From: a virus
Reading direction: 5' to 3' (one strand)
DNA: 27,346 nt
Virus record (IMG/VR): IMGVR_UViG_3300004095_000010
Coordinates: 1-27,346 of that record
Position numbers and translations under genes: made by a program. Shown in pieces: positions 15,661 through 22,122 of this stretch. Under the pieces are notes generated by a model, which was given only the letters and a program-made list of their open reading frames with translations, did not search any database and was not told the DNA's origin. How positions within the stretch are numbered: the first letter of the stretch is position 1; each line of letters opens with the position of its first letter.

Positions 15661-15987
15661 TTAGATTGTAAACGATTCACCACATCCGCAGCGAGCCTTT
15701 TCCCGAGGATTCCGGAACTCAAAGCCTTCGTTGAGTCCTCGACGTACATAGTCAATTTCTAATCCATCTAAGTATACGTGATCTCTTCCTGCAATCCAAA
15801 CCGTAGCCCCGGCATTTTCATAACGGAACCAATCTCTAGTAACAGGTGCATGATCCAAGTATTCTAATACATAGGCCAGTCCCGAGCATCCTGTAGTCTT
15901 TACACCAACATGAATTCCAATACCTGCCCCACGCTTGGCTATGTTAGCTACGATTTTTTTTGCTGCTGTTTCAGTTATTGTTATCAT
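15661..15987 (-). CDS. iscA: IscA-type A-type Fe-S carrier
   Basis: A 108-aa HesB/IscA protein. It starts MITITETAAKKIV, has the Cys35-type motif TTGCSGLAYVLEY, and ends EKARCGCGESFTI, giving the three conserved Cys that bind iron or a cluster. It is close to E. coli IscA in length (107 aa) and pattern (also GLNEGFEFRNP). A-type carriers pass Fe-S clusters from the scaffold to apo-proteins. It is in the same operon as the IscU gene and overlaps the zinc-ribbon gene by 17 bases. A phage copy could help mature a phage or host Fe-S enzyme; which one is not visible here. Confidence 0.93.
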   Translation of the reverse strand: MITITETAAKKIVANIAKRGAGIGIHVGVKTTGCSGLAYVLEYLDHAPVTRDWFRYENAGATVWIAGRDHVYLDGLEIDYVRRGLNEGFEFRNPREKARCGCGESFTI

Positions 15988-16198
15988 TGTCTATACCTTT
16001 TACAAAGTTATGAAATCGTTCAAGTCGGCGTCTATTATCTTCCAGCATTTCCCAACGCTCATCATTCAAGCCTGAATAATCTGTTATATCTGTCTCACCA
16101 CAGTATTTACACCAAGTGCGATGAAAGGGTGCGATATCATTGTGCTCGTATTCAGCAATCACCTGGCAATGCTGACAAACCGATGGGCCTAATCCCAT
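15971..16198 (-). CDS. Small zinc-ribbon protein
   Basis: A 75-aa protein with two Cys pairs (VCQHC near residue 8-11, WCKYCG near 30-33) spaced like a zinc ribbon, followed by an acidic and then Arg-rich helix (ERWEMLEDNRRRLERF). TAATG overlap with the deformylase gene and a 17-base overlap with iscA place it firmly in the Fe-S operon. Similar short zinc-binding proteins occur beside deformylase genes in T4-like phages. The role is unknown. Confidence 0.7.
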   Translation of the reverse strand: MGLGPSVCQHCQVIAEYEHNDIAPFHRTWCKYCGETDITDYSGLNDERWEMLEDNRRRLERFHNFVKGIDNDNNN

Positions 16199-16692
16199 TA
16201 TTTCTTCCTCGCTTTTGTTAATGCTCGAGTAAATTTCAGATCACTTACATGTTCTTTGAATACATGCCCATCTAAATGTTCCATTTCATGTAGGAAACAT
16301 CGGGCATCCATTCCCGTAAAGGTTGATGAATGTGATATCCCCGCCTGGTCTTGCCAACTGGCATCAACGGAATTAGGACGAGAGATAGATAACCATACTC
16401 CGGGAAAACTCAAACAACCCTCGCTATGCTCCCATAGATCGGTCGAGACAGAATCAATAACGGGGTTATACATGACTATCTGTTGTCCAGCAAACTCACC
16501 TGCTTGTACATTCATAGCCAATACTCGATAAGGAATGCCCACTTGATTTGCTGCTAGTCCCAATGCACTTTCACCTAACAATGTATCGATGAGATCTTGT
16601 TCTATATTAGGTTCCGTCAACGTGTCAAAGAACCAAGTGTTACATGGTGTCAGTAGTACTGGATCTGGCCATCGAACTATTGGTAGTTTCAT
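16198..16692 (-). CDS. def: Peptide deformylase
   Basis: A 164-aa enzyme that removes the N-formyl group from new proteins. All three family motifs are present: GLAANQVG (G-x-G-x-A-A-x-Q type), EGCLSFPG (E-G-C-L-S with the metal-binding Cys), and HEMEHLDG (H-E-x-x-H with two metal His and catalytic Glu). Phage deformylases of this length are well known in marine T4-like phages, where they may favour processing of phage-encoded or host photosystem proteins. Its ATG lies inside the 3' end of iscU (53-base overlap), so the genes are likely translated together. Confidence 0.95.
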   Translation of the reverse strand: MKLPIVRWPDPVLLTPCNTWFFDTLTEPNIEQDLIDTLLGESALGLAANQVGIPYRVLAMNVQAGEFAGQQIVMYNPVIDSVSTDLWEHSEGCLSFPGVWLSISRPNSVDASWQDQAGISHSSTFTGMDARCFLHEMEHLDGHVFKEHVSDLKFTRALTKARKK

Positions 16693-18082
16693 GTTTGTTT
16701 CTATAATCAGCTATTGCTGCTTTAATTGCATCTTCGGCAAGGATTGAACAGTGGATTTTGACTGGTGGAAGTGCCAGTTCTTGGGCAATGTCGCTATTTC
16801 TAATACATCCAGCAGCTTCGAGAGATTTTCCTTTGACCCATTCAGTGACCAAAGAACTACTTGCGATTGCTGATCCGCAGTTGTGTGAGCCGACTCTATT
16901 TGTAAAAAATACATGGGCACCATCCTCTAATTTTAAATCATATACTACAACATTTTTGTCATCACGCTCACATCCTCGTAGTTGATTATGATGTGTGATT
17001 GGAGAAATATCGATAATTTTCATGCCATTATGTATAAAATTCTGTACCTTAGGCAGTGCCTGTTCAATTTCTTCTACTGACAAAAATAATGAATCGTATC
17101 CTGCTGTTGCAAGTTGTTGACTTCTTTTTTGGACATAATCCGATTCTTCTGATCTATCTTGCATAAACTTTGGCATTTTCTTTGTATAAACTTCTATACA
17201 TTTTTTCTTGCCGGGAACAATAAAATCCGGACTTGCGGGGCCTGATGTGGTTTGAATCCATATTGTTCCAGCACTCCATCTTGCCGCTACATTATTTTCT
17301 TCAAATAAATCAATATATTTTTTTTCAATACTAGTAGGTTTAGACCAATCTCGTTGTGCCATTCCTTGTTGCCACTTTTCAATATAACTAGGATCTTGCC
17401 AGTTTTTAATTGAAGCAGCACTGGAGCGTTGCTTTTTAGCTTCTGGGTTCTTACATACATATCCGGGTTGATTCTGTGGCAATACAGAATGATCAAATTC
17501 GGTGTTCCATTTTTTCATTCTTGCGCTATTTTTCTGTTTAATTTCTGTTCGATGTCTATTGTTGGTAAGAATTCTTAACTCATGTTCGGTTATTTCATAT
17601 AATTCTTGCCCCACCTGTAGTTGTTGTGCTTCTACAGGATTATTATCGGCATTCCAAAATATGTGTTCTTTGGTACAAATCAACGAAAAGGTGCCGGGAT
17701 TGATATTTTTTCTACTTGTTTCTCGTTGGAATGAAACTACCAACAAATCACTGATATCAACTGAATGTTTGATTATATCTCTTATTTTTTGATTAACAAT
17801 GCGATTGCCATCCCAAGCCAGTACCTCATCTCCGATATTTAAATCTTTGATTTTTTTAACGCATGTTGGAGTATTAACAGGGGTATTACTAGTTAAACAT
17901 CCGTAGGTCTTAAACTTTGCATCTGTAATAACGCCATCTGATACCTTTATCTGTAACTTCATTACATCTCCACACGCAGGAGCTCCTACCATGCCTGTGC
18001 CAACATCAGCATCGTCTTTGGCAAATGAACCCACATTGCGAGGATTTTCATAATGATCTAAAACTTTATCTGAATAGGCCAT
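16640..18082 (-). CDS. iscU: IscU Fe-S scaffold interrupted by an intein
   Basis: A 480-codon frame: 61 residues of IscU, a 340-residue intein, then 79 residues of IscU. The spliced product would be 140 aa, versus 128 in E. coli. IscU assembles [2Fe-2S] clusters from IscS sulfur. The cluster ligands are Cys37 in VGAPACGD with Asp39, the TYG-C-GSAIASSS Cys (split site) and Cys in KIHCSILAEDA, while LPPVK is the HscA-binding motif. The N-extein is about 80% like the proteobacterial protein. The extra C-terminal tail (HETTNSSMARSSTTDTM) overlaps def. No IscS, HscB, HscA or ferredoxin gene is in the window, so host partners are assumed. Confidence 0.95.
   Translation of the reverse strand: MAYSDKVLDHYENPRNVGSFAKDDADVGTGMVGAPACGDVMKLQIKVSDGVITDAKFKTYGCLTSNTPVNTPTCVKKIKDLNIGDEVLAWDGNRIVNQKIRDIIKHSVDISDLLVVSFQRETSRKNINPGTFSLICTKEHIFWNADNNPVEAQQLQVGQELYEITEHELRILTNNRHRTEIKQKNSARMKKWNTEFDHSVLPQNQPGYVCKNPEAKKQRSSAASIKNWQDPSYIEKWQQGMAQRDWSKPTSIEKKYIDLFEENNVAARWSAGTIWIQTTSGPASPDFIVPGKKKCIEVYTKKMPKFMQDRSEESDYVQKRSQQLATAGYDSLFLSVEEIEQALPKVQNFIHNGMKIIDISPITHHNQLRGCERDDKNVVVYDLKLEDGAHVFFTNRVGSHNCGSAIASSSLVTEWVKGKSLEAAGCIRNSDIAQELALPPVKIHCSILAEDAIKAAIADYRNKHETTNSSMARSSTTDTM
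16880..17899 (-). other. Intein with Vsr-like homing-nuclease domain, inside iscU
   Basis: Starts at Cys1 (CLTSNTPVNTP) and ends SHN before the extein Cys+1. Splicing blocks are intact: block A through GDEVLAWDG, block B TKEH (His at intein residue 79), and block F YDLKLEDGAHVFFTNRVGSHN. Between blocks B and F, intein residues ~120-285, is a basic region with repeated K-x-S-x-K-W elements of NUMOD3 type. Next is a nuclease-like core with SPDFIVPGKKKCIEVY (Asp225, Glu236), preceded by Glu192 in SIEKKYID and followed by a QKRSQQLATAGYDSLF helix. This fits Vsr-like/EDxHD homing nucleases, but the His-x-Asp part is not obvious. The class 1 splicing chemistry looks complete. Confidence 0.9.
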
Positions 18083-18279
18083 TATTTTTTAGCTACATAT
18101 GAATCTACGATTGCTTTCATTGCCTGATCTCTTGCATCTTCGCGAGCACTTGTTTGATATTCAGTCATTATCATAGATAATGCTTTTTCATCGGCTTTTT
18201 TGTCAATTGCCCATGACATACCATGGTATGTGCCTACTAATACTGCTAGTATAACTAATGATTTTACAAATGTCAACAT
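18082..18279 (-). CDS. Small membrane protein, 65 aa
   Basis: Begins MLTFVKSLVILAVLVGTYHG, a single hydrophobic segment or uncleaved signal, followed by a charged helix (DKKADEKALSMIMTEY, then REDARDQAMKAIVDSY). No family is recognised. Its TAA overlaps the iscU ATG, and 3 bases separate it from the racemase. It lies among lysis and transport genes, so it could be a lysis accessory such as an antiholin or spanin-like protein, but nothing in the sequence decides this. Confidence 0.6.
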   Translation of the reverse strand: MLTFVKSLVILAVLVGTYHGMSWAIDKKADEKALSMIMTEYQTSAREDARDQAMKAIVDSYVAKK

Positions 18280-18282
18280 AAT

Positions 18283-18969
18283 TTATCCTTTGAATTTATT
18301 AATAGTCGATTTAACTAAACTGTCAATGCTATTTATTAAACTAATACTATGATATTGTGTTTCTTTAACAACCAATGGAATTTCAGTGCAGCCTAAAATT
18401 ATTGCTGATGCCCCTCGATTAATTAAAGATTCGATAACTGTAACAAACAATCCATGAGCTATTTCGAATTGATTAGCTTTAATTAAATCTATACCAGGCT
18501 GCACATAGTTTTCTATTTCTTCTACAGTGGGAGTTATACAATCCCATCCCATTGCGGTGAGTCTTTGATCATACAGACCCAACCGCATGGTGGCACGAGT
18601 TCCTAATATACCAATGGTACCTTTTATATTTTGAGACTTTAATTCATCAGCTACACTATCTACAATATGTGTAATCGGTATACCAAATTCCATCATTCGA
18701 TCATACCAAAAATGTGCTGTGTTACAGGGAATTACTATATGATCACATTCGGCCGCTTTTAATCCTAGCATACCCTGACAGAGTTTAGGCCAAGGCTGAT
18801 CATCTTGATTAATCAAACTAGTGCTGCGATCTGGCACAGTTGGATCACTCCATACCACAACAGGAATATGTTCCTGATCACATCCTGCTGGAGTTTGTTC
18901 AGTCAATCTTACAAGAAATTCTGCACTAGCCGCTGGTCCCATCCCACCCAATACGCCTAGCCGTTTCAT
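18283..18969 (-). CDS. Aspartate/glutamate racemase-family enzyme
   Basis: A 228-aa protein with the AspR-type start GVLGGMGPAASAEF. The two catalytic cysteines of cofactor-free racemases are present: Cys82 in IPCNTAH and Cys194 in ILGCTEIPLV. The WSDPTVPDRS segment is also typical. The family interconverts L- and D-aspartate (some members glutamate or hydantoins) by a two-base mechanism in the cytoplasm. Length fits (about 230). It lies 4 bases from the holin gene (ATGA-type overlap) and downstream of a glutamate/aspartate-type symporter, so its substrate is plausibly the transported acid. Both catalytic Cys are kept, so it should be active. Confidence 0.88.
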   Translation of the reverse strand: MKRLGVLGGMGPAASAEFLVRLTEQTPAGCDQEHIPVVVWSDPTVPDRSTSLINQDDQPWPKLCQGMLGLKAAECDHIVIPCNTAHFWYDRMMEFGIPITHIVDSVADELKSQNIKGTIGILGTRATMRLGLYDQRLTAMGWDCITPTVEEIENYVQPGIDLIKANQFEIAHGLFVTVIESLINRGASAIILGCTEIPLVVKETQYHSISLINSIDSLVKSTINKFKG

Positions 18970-19574
18970 TTTTTATACAATATACCGCTGGCGACTGACA
19001 TTACAGTTTGTCCAACTTCAATATCATGTTTACTGGGAATTTCTTTCCAACCTACTGAAATTTGTCCTATGAATGTGCCAGGTTCTGTCGGTACACTGAT
19101 TCTGCACATATACTTTACTCCATGCTCTACATACACGAATCCCATAAAACTTTGCGGACGTTCATAAGTTTGACAAGGAACTTTACCTGACATCATGGAA
19201 ATGACATCATTATTATTGTCATAATCTTTTGTCAGTAGTCCAACATCTGATCCATACCTAGTGGTGTCCTGCCCACCACTACGTGTGGTAAAATATATCA
19301 ACTTGCGTGTGTTTAATAGTGTGTTAACTTCGTAAATAGCAATTAACTCTGCTTGACTATTCTTGATTATAAAATTAGACGCTTCTTCATACTTACCATT
19401 CATGTGCGGCAATGCCTGTTGGGCGCGATAGCTTTCCATGAATTTATCTTTTTCGGTATATCCGACCCACCCAATAAAGGTTAAGAAACACAATAATATT
19501 ACTGTAAATAATCTAAAAGGACTATGTCCTATCCATTCAAGTAGATTGAGTAGGAATTGTTTGATTTCGCTCAT
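18966..19574 (-). CDS. T4-type holin (gpT-like)
   Basis: I chose the ATG at 19572-19574 (MSEIKQFLLNLLEWIG), with AGGA upstream, over a TTG eight codons earlier. The 202-aa product has a short cytoplasmic N-terminus, one membrane segment at ~20-40 (FRLFTVILLCFLTFIGWVG), and a large periplasmic domain. The end (VKYMCRISVP, FIGQISVGW) recalls the closing motif of the T4 holin T (YMYSC..., AGTITMYW). T4 gpT is 218 aa with the same layout and forms the lesion that releases the endolysin. Similarity was judged by eye. Its start overlaps the symporter gene, which is an odd neighbour for a holin. Confidence 0.7.
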   Translation of the reverse strand: MSEIKQFLLNLLEWIGHSPFRLFTVILLCFLTFIGWVGYTEKDKFMESYRAQQALPHMNGKYEEASNFIIKNSQAELIAIYEVNTLLNTRKLIYFTTRSGGQDTTRYGSDVGLLTKDYDNNNDVISMMSGKVPCQTYERPQSFMGFVYVEHGVKYMCRISVPTEPGTFIGQISVGWKEIPSKHDIEVGQTVMSVASGILYKK

Positions 19575-20829
19575 CTTGTTTTTCCTTATCACATACAAAT
19601 GCAGTCACTGCAACATTACCATGTACATGACTTGCAGTACGAATCATATCCATCAATGGGTCAACGGCTATCAATAGTACTAGCACTGCCTCGCTCGGCA
19701 ATTTTAATAAATCGCAAACAACAGCCACAGTAGCCACTGTTAGTATACCAGTAGTACCAGCACTGGCTAATCCAGCTAATATACTGCCAAATAATACCAC
19801 CATTAAGGTTCCAATTGTCATTGGAGTATCATATATATTGGCAATGAAAACAGTCGCAATAGCATAATACAATACACTACCAACTCGATTAACAGTAAAA
19901 CTTAATGGAACCGTAAGTTCAACTCCAGATTTGTCAAATTGTAATCTAGACAGTGCTTCTTGTGCATAAGGAATACATGCCAAACTACTGCGTGAGCTTA
20001 CTGCAACAATCAACGTTTCTTTGGTTTCTCTTATTACATTCATAATACTGCCACCAGCTCTTACCCAAATTACTAGTGTTCCTACAATAACGATTAACAT
20101 GCCGCCAATAAACTGCTGATAGATAAATTCTATCATTGTGCCAAATATACCTACGCCTACTTTGGCTACTTGTGCGCTAATCATAGCCAATAGAGCAAAT
20201 GGTAATCCATAGTTTAAGAATTTGAAAATACTGATACTAGCTAGTTGTACACTTTGGAATATATCCACTATAATACGCTGTCCTGGGGATTTGATACTGC
20301 CTAATGCAATACCAAATATTAAACAAAATATAACAATCTTTAAACTTTCTCCGCGATCCAATGTGGCAAAAATATTTTCAGGAATAAATTTATCGGCTAC
20401 TGCCATTGGATTAACTTTTTCAGTTACAGGCATAGGTTCGTGCAATGTAATATTCATGTCCGAAGATTGATCTTTATTATTAACCAATGCTCCCAATTGT
20501 ATTTTCTTTTCAGTGGTCATTTCGCTTCCTGTAATAACCACTGTACCCACTCCTATCAGCGAGGAAAGAAACATACTTGCTAGGAATCCCAAAATGATAC
20601 GCTTAATCATAGTCTGACTGCCTTCTTTTTGCAGTAGATTAATTACACCTACCATAATAGTAGCAAATAAGAATGGCAATACAACAACTTTTAATAAGCT
20701 AATATAGATACCGCCAACAGGTTCAAAATTTACTGCAAACTCAGGAGTATAAATTCCCGTCAGTACCCCTAATATAATAGAACCTAATATGGTCCATGGA
20801 CTCGTTAAAAAACTTTTTAAATATGACAT
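19537..20829 (-). CDS. Dicarboxylate/amino-acid symporter (DAACS/SLC1 type), divergent
   Basis: A 430-aa membrane protein with the GltPh/GltP layout: N-terminal helices, the serine-rich hairpin VSSRSSLACIP (residues 278-287), the NMDGT-like motif as NRVGS (314-318), hairpin-2 LASAGTTGIL (~354-363), and a D-x-x-x-D-x-x-R-T helix (VDPLMDMIRT, Asp390, Asp394, Arg397). By eye several Na+-site residues of GltPh are changed: Asp312 to Val316, Asn401 to His401, Asp405 to Asn405, while the amino-acid-binding Asp394 and Arg397 are kept. It probably imports glutamate or aspartate with altered coupling. The gene follows the binding-protein gene by 15 bases. Very unusual in a phage. Confidence 0.88.
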   Translation of the reverse strand: MSYLKSFLTSPWTILGSIILGVLTGIYTPEFAVNFEPVGGIYISLLKVVVLPFLFATIMVGVINLLQKEGSQTMIKRIILGFLASMFLSSLIGVGTVVITGSEMTTEKKIQLGALVNNKDQSSDMNITLHEPMPVTEKVNPMAVADKFIPENIFATLDRGESLKIVIFCLIFGIALGSIKSPGQRIIVDIFQSVQLASISIFKFLNYGLPFALLAMISAQVAKVGVGIFGTMIEFIYQQFIGGMLIVIVGTLVIWVRAGGSIMNVIRETKETLIVAVSSRSSLACIPYAQEALSRLQFDKSGVELTVPLSFTVNRVGSVLYYAIATVFIANIYDTPMTIGTLMVVLFGSILAGLASAGTTGILTVATVAVVCDLLKLPSEAVLVLLIAVDPLMDMIRTASHVHGNVAVTAFVCDKEKQDERNQTIPTQST

Positions 20830-20844
20830 TATGATTTATCCCGA

Positions 20845-21672
20845 TTATTTCTTTGAAATTTCTGATTTATAACGATCCATTAATTTTTTAACATTAATGT
20901 TGCTATATTGATTAGTAATAACATAGTCAATTATAGCCAGTAATTGCGGCGATTGGTAATTAACTGCTACTGCAATATCATCGACAGCATCGCTTATAGT
21001 GATTACTTTAGTACTAAGTGCTGCATCTGGTTTTTCGAAACTGATTTTTTTCATTTCAAACTCATCTCGATATGCACCAGCACTACGTCCAGACATTACA
21101 TCTTCTACAATTTTCCCCCAATTTACTTCGGAGTTGTACTCGGCATTGGGAAAATTAATTTTTGCAAATGTTTCATAGCTGCTGTTTTTGATAAAACTCA
21201 AACGACCATTAAAATTTCTTATTGCTTCATAAGGTTCTCTGCCGTCTAAATTTTTGCTTAACCATAAGCGATTAACTATCATAGCCTGTTTAAGACGTAG
21301 ATAAGGAACACTAAATCTTAATGTTTGTAATCTTGGCGGGGTAATAGATAATTTACTGACAGCTATGTCGGCACGACCATCTCGTACTTGTTCAGCAACA
21401 TCGGCAAAACTAGCTGCATCTCGACGAAATTCAACAGGTACATTTAATATATGTGCTATGCTTTTGGCAATATCAACATCTAATCCCTGTAGATGTTCTG
21501 CATCACCGCTGTAAAAGGGAGGGGAATCTTGCTTAGTCATTGCTACAACTAAAACATTTCGTTTTTTAATTGCAGCGATATCTGGCGGAAGAGGCACGGC
21601 AGATGTAGACAGTTGGGCCATAGCCACTGTGTTTGTAAGCAATAATGTCAAAAGTAATAGTATTTTTTTCAT
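20845..21672 (-). CDS. Periplasmic amino-acid-binding protein (SBP_bac_3)
   Basis: A 275-aa protein. Residues 1-19 are a signal peptide (MKKILLLLTLLLTNTVAMA). The SBP_bac_3 pattern follows: LQGLDVDIAKSIA near 61-73, then ADIAVSKLSITPPRL with Arg114, which normally binds the amino-acid carboxylate, then RFSVPYLRLKQ. The second lobe has AYRDEFEM. Such proteins feed ABC importers, but no ATPase or ABC permease is present in the window. The immediate partner is the symporter. A late-type box lies eight bases before the ATG and no clear ribosome-binding site is seen. Scavenging or sensing of acidic amino acids is likely. Confidence 0.87.
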   Translation of the reverse strand: MKKILLLLTLLLTNTVAMAQLSTSAVPLPPDIAAIKKRNVLVVAMTKQDSPPFYSGDAEHLQGLDVDIAKSIAHILNVPVEFRRDAASFADVAEQVRDGRADIAVSKLSITPPRLQTLRFSVPYLRLKQAMIVNRLWLSKNLDGREPYEAIRNFNGRLSFIKNSSYETFAKINFPNAEYNSEVNWGKIVEDVMSGRSAGAYRDEFEMKKISFEKPDAALSTKVITISDAVDDIAVAVNYQSPQLLAIIDYVITNQYSNINVKKLMDRYKSEISKK

Positions 21673-21674
21673 AG

Positions 21675-21692
21675 TATAGTATTTATACTATA
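21675..21692. repeat. Perfect palindrome containing a late-promoter box
   Basis: Eight bases (TATAGTAT, 21675-21682) and their inverted copy (21685-21692) flank two bases just before the binding-protein ATG at 21672. The minus strand of this palindrome contains TATAAATA (21680-21687), the exact T4 late consensus. It could be an operator or only a symmetric promoter. Confidence 0.55.
21680..21687 (-). promoter_or_regulatory. T4-type late promoter (TATAAATA) before the binding-protein/transport cassette
   Basis: A perfect match to the T4 late box on the minus strand, 8 bases before the ATG at 21672. The short distance means the mRNA would be nearly leaderless, or start inside the signal-peptide codons. 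Confidence 0.55.
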
Positions 21693-21719
21693 AAAAAATT
21701 CTACTATCGCTGTATAATA

Positions 21720-22055
21720 TTAATTGGGAACCAACACATTTCGATAACAATTACATGTAGAATCTAACATGGTTTGCCAATGATATCCGTACGGAACATC
21801 TGGGGTTGTATACACTATCGGGGGTGGAGTAACAATAATCGGAGCAGGAGCATAGTAAGGTCGTGATAAGACAGATCCAATAATAGTACCACCTACAATT
21901 GCAGCACCGATACCACAGCCATAGCATCCGCCATGTCCATAATAACGATTAACGACTACTGGACCATGATACGTATGTCCACTGTGATATTGAGCCAATG
22001 ATGAGGTGGCAGTAAATGCTAAAATCAATGATAAAATAAATTTTTTCTTTGCCAT
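21720..22055 (-). CDS. Secreted His/Tyr/Gly-rich small protein
   Basis: A 111-aa protein with a clear signal peptide (FILSLILAFTATSSLAQ, cleavage near residue 22), then YHSGHTYHGPVVVNRYYGHGG, CYGCG, a Gly-rich hydrophobic stretch (IGAAIVGGTIIGSVL), and a Pro-rich region (APAPIIVTPPPIVYTTP). It probably acts in the periplasm or outer membrane. Its promoter is the CTAAATAC at 22088-22095. Bacterial lipoprotein-like or phage-coded envelope proteins can look like this. The function is unknown; it may relate to the transport or lysis genes downstream. Confidence 0.7.
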   Translation of the reverse strand: MAKKKFILSLILAFTATSSLAQYHSGHTYHGPVVVNRYYGHGGCYGCGIGAAIVGGTIIGSVLSRPYYAPAPIIVTPPPIVYTTPDVPYGYHWQTMLDSTCNCYRNVLVPN

Positions 22056-22087
22056 AATAGACCTCTTAGATGAACTGTATATTGATT

Positions 22088-22095
22088 GTATTTAG
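22088..22095 (-). promoter_or_regulatory. T4-type late promoter motif (CTAAATAC)
   Basis: CTAAATAC on the minus strand, ~33 bases before the ATG of the secreted His/Tyr/Gly-rich protein. Confidence 0.6.
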
Positions 22096-22122
22096 TTTAG
22101 TATGAAAAATCAAGATATTTGA

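Noticed and set aside
17502-17792. Plus-strand frame within the intein
   Set aside because: Hydrophobic, Cys-rich translation with no RBS; it is a shadow of the intein coding strand.
16880-17899. iscU as two separate genes or a frameshifted pseudogene
   Set aside because: The frame is continuous, the splicing blocks and Cys1, His-Asn and Cys+1 are all present, and the exteins join into a normal IscU.
20845-21672. Binding protein as part of an ABC importer encoded here
   Set aside because: No ATP-binding protein or ABC permease with Walker or EAA motifs exists in the window.
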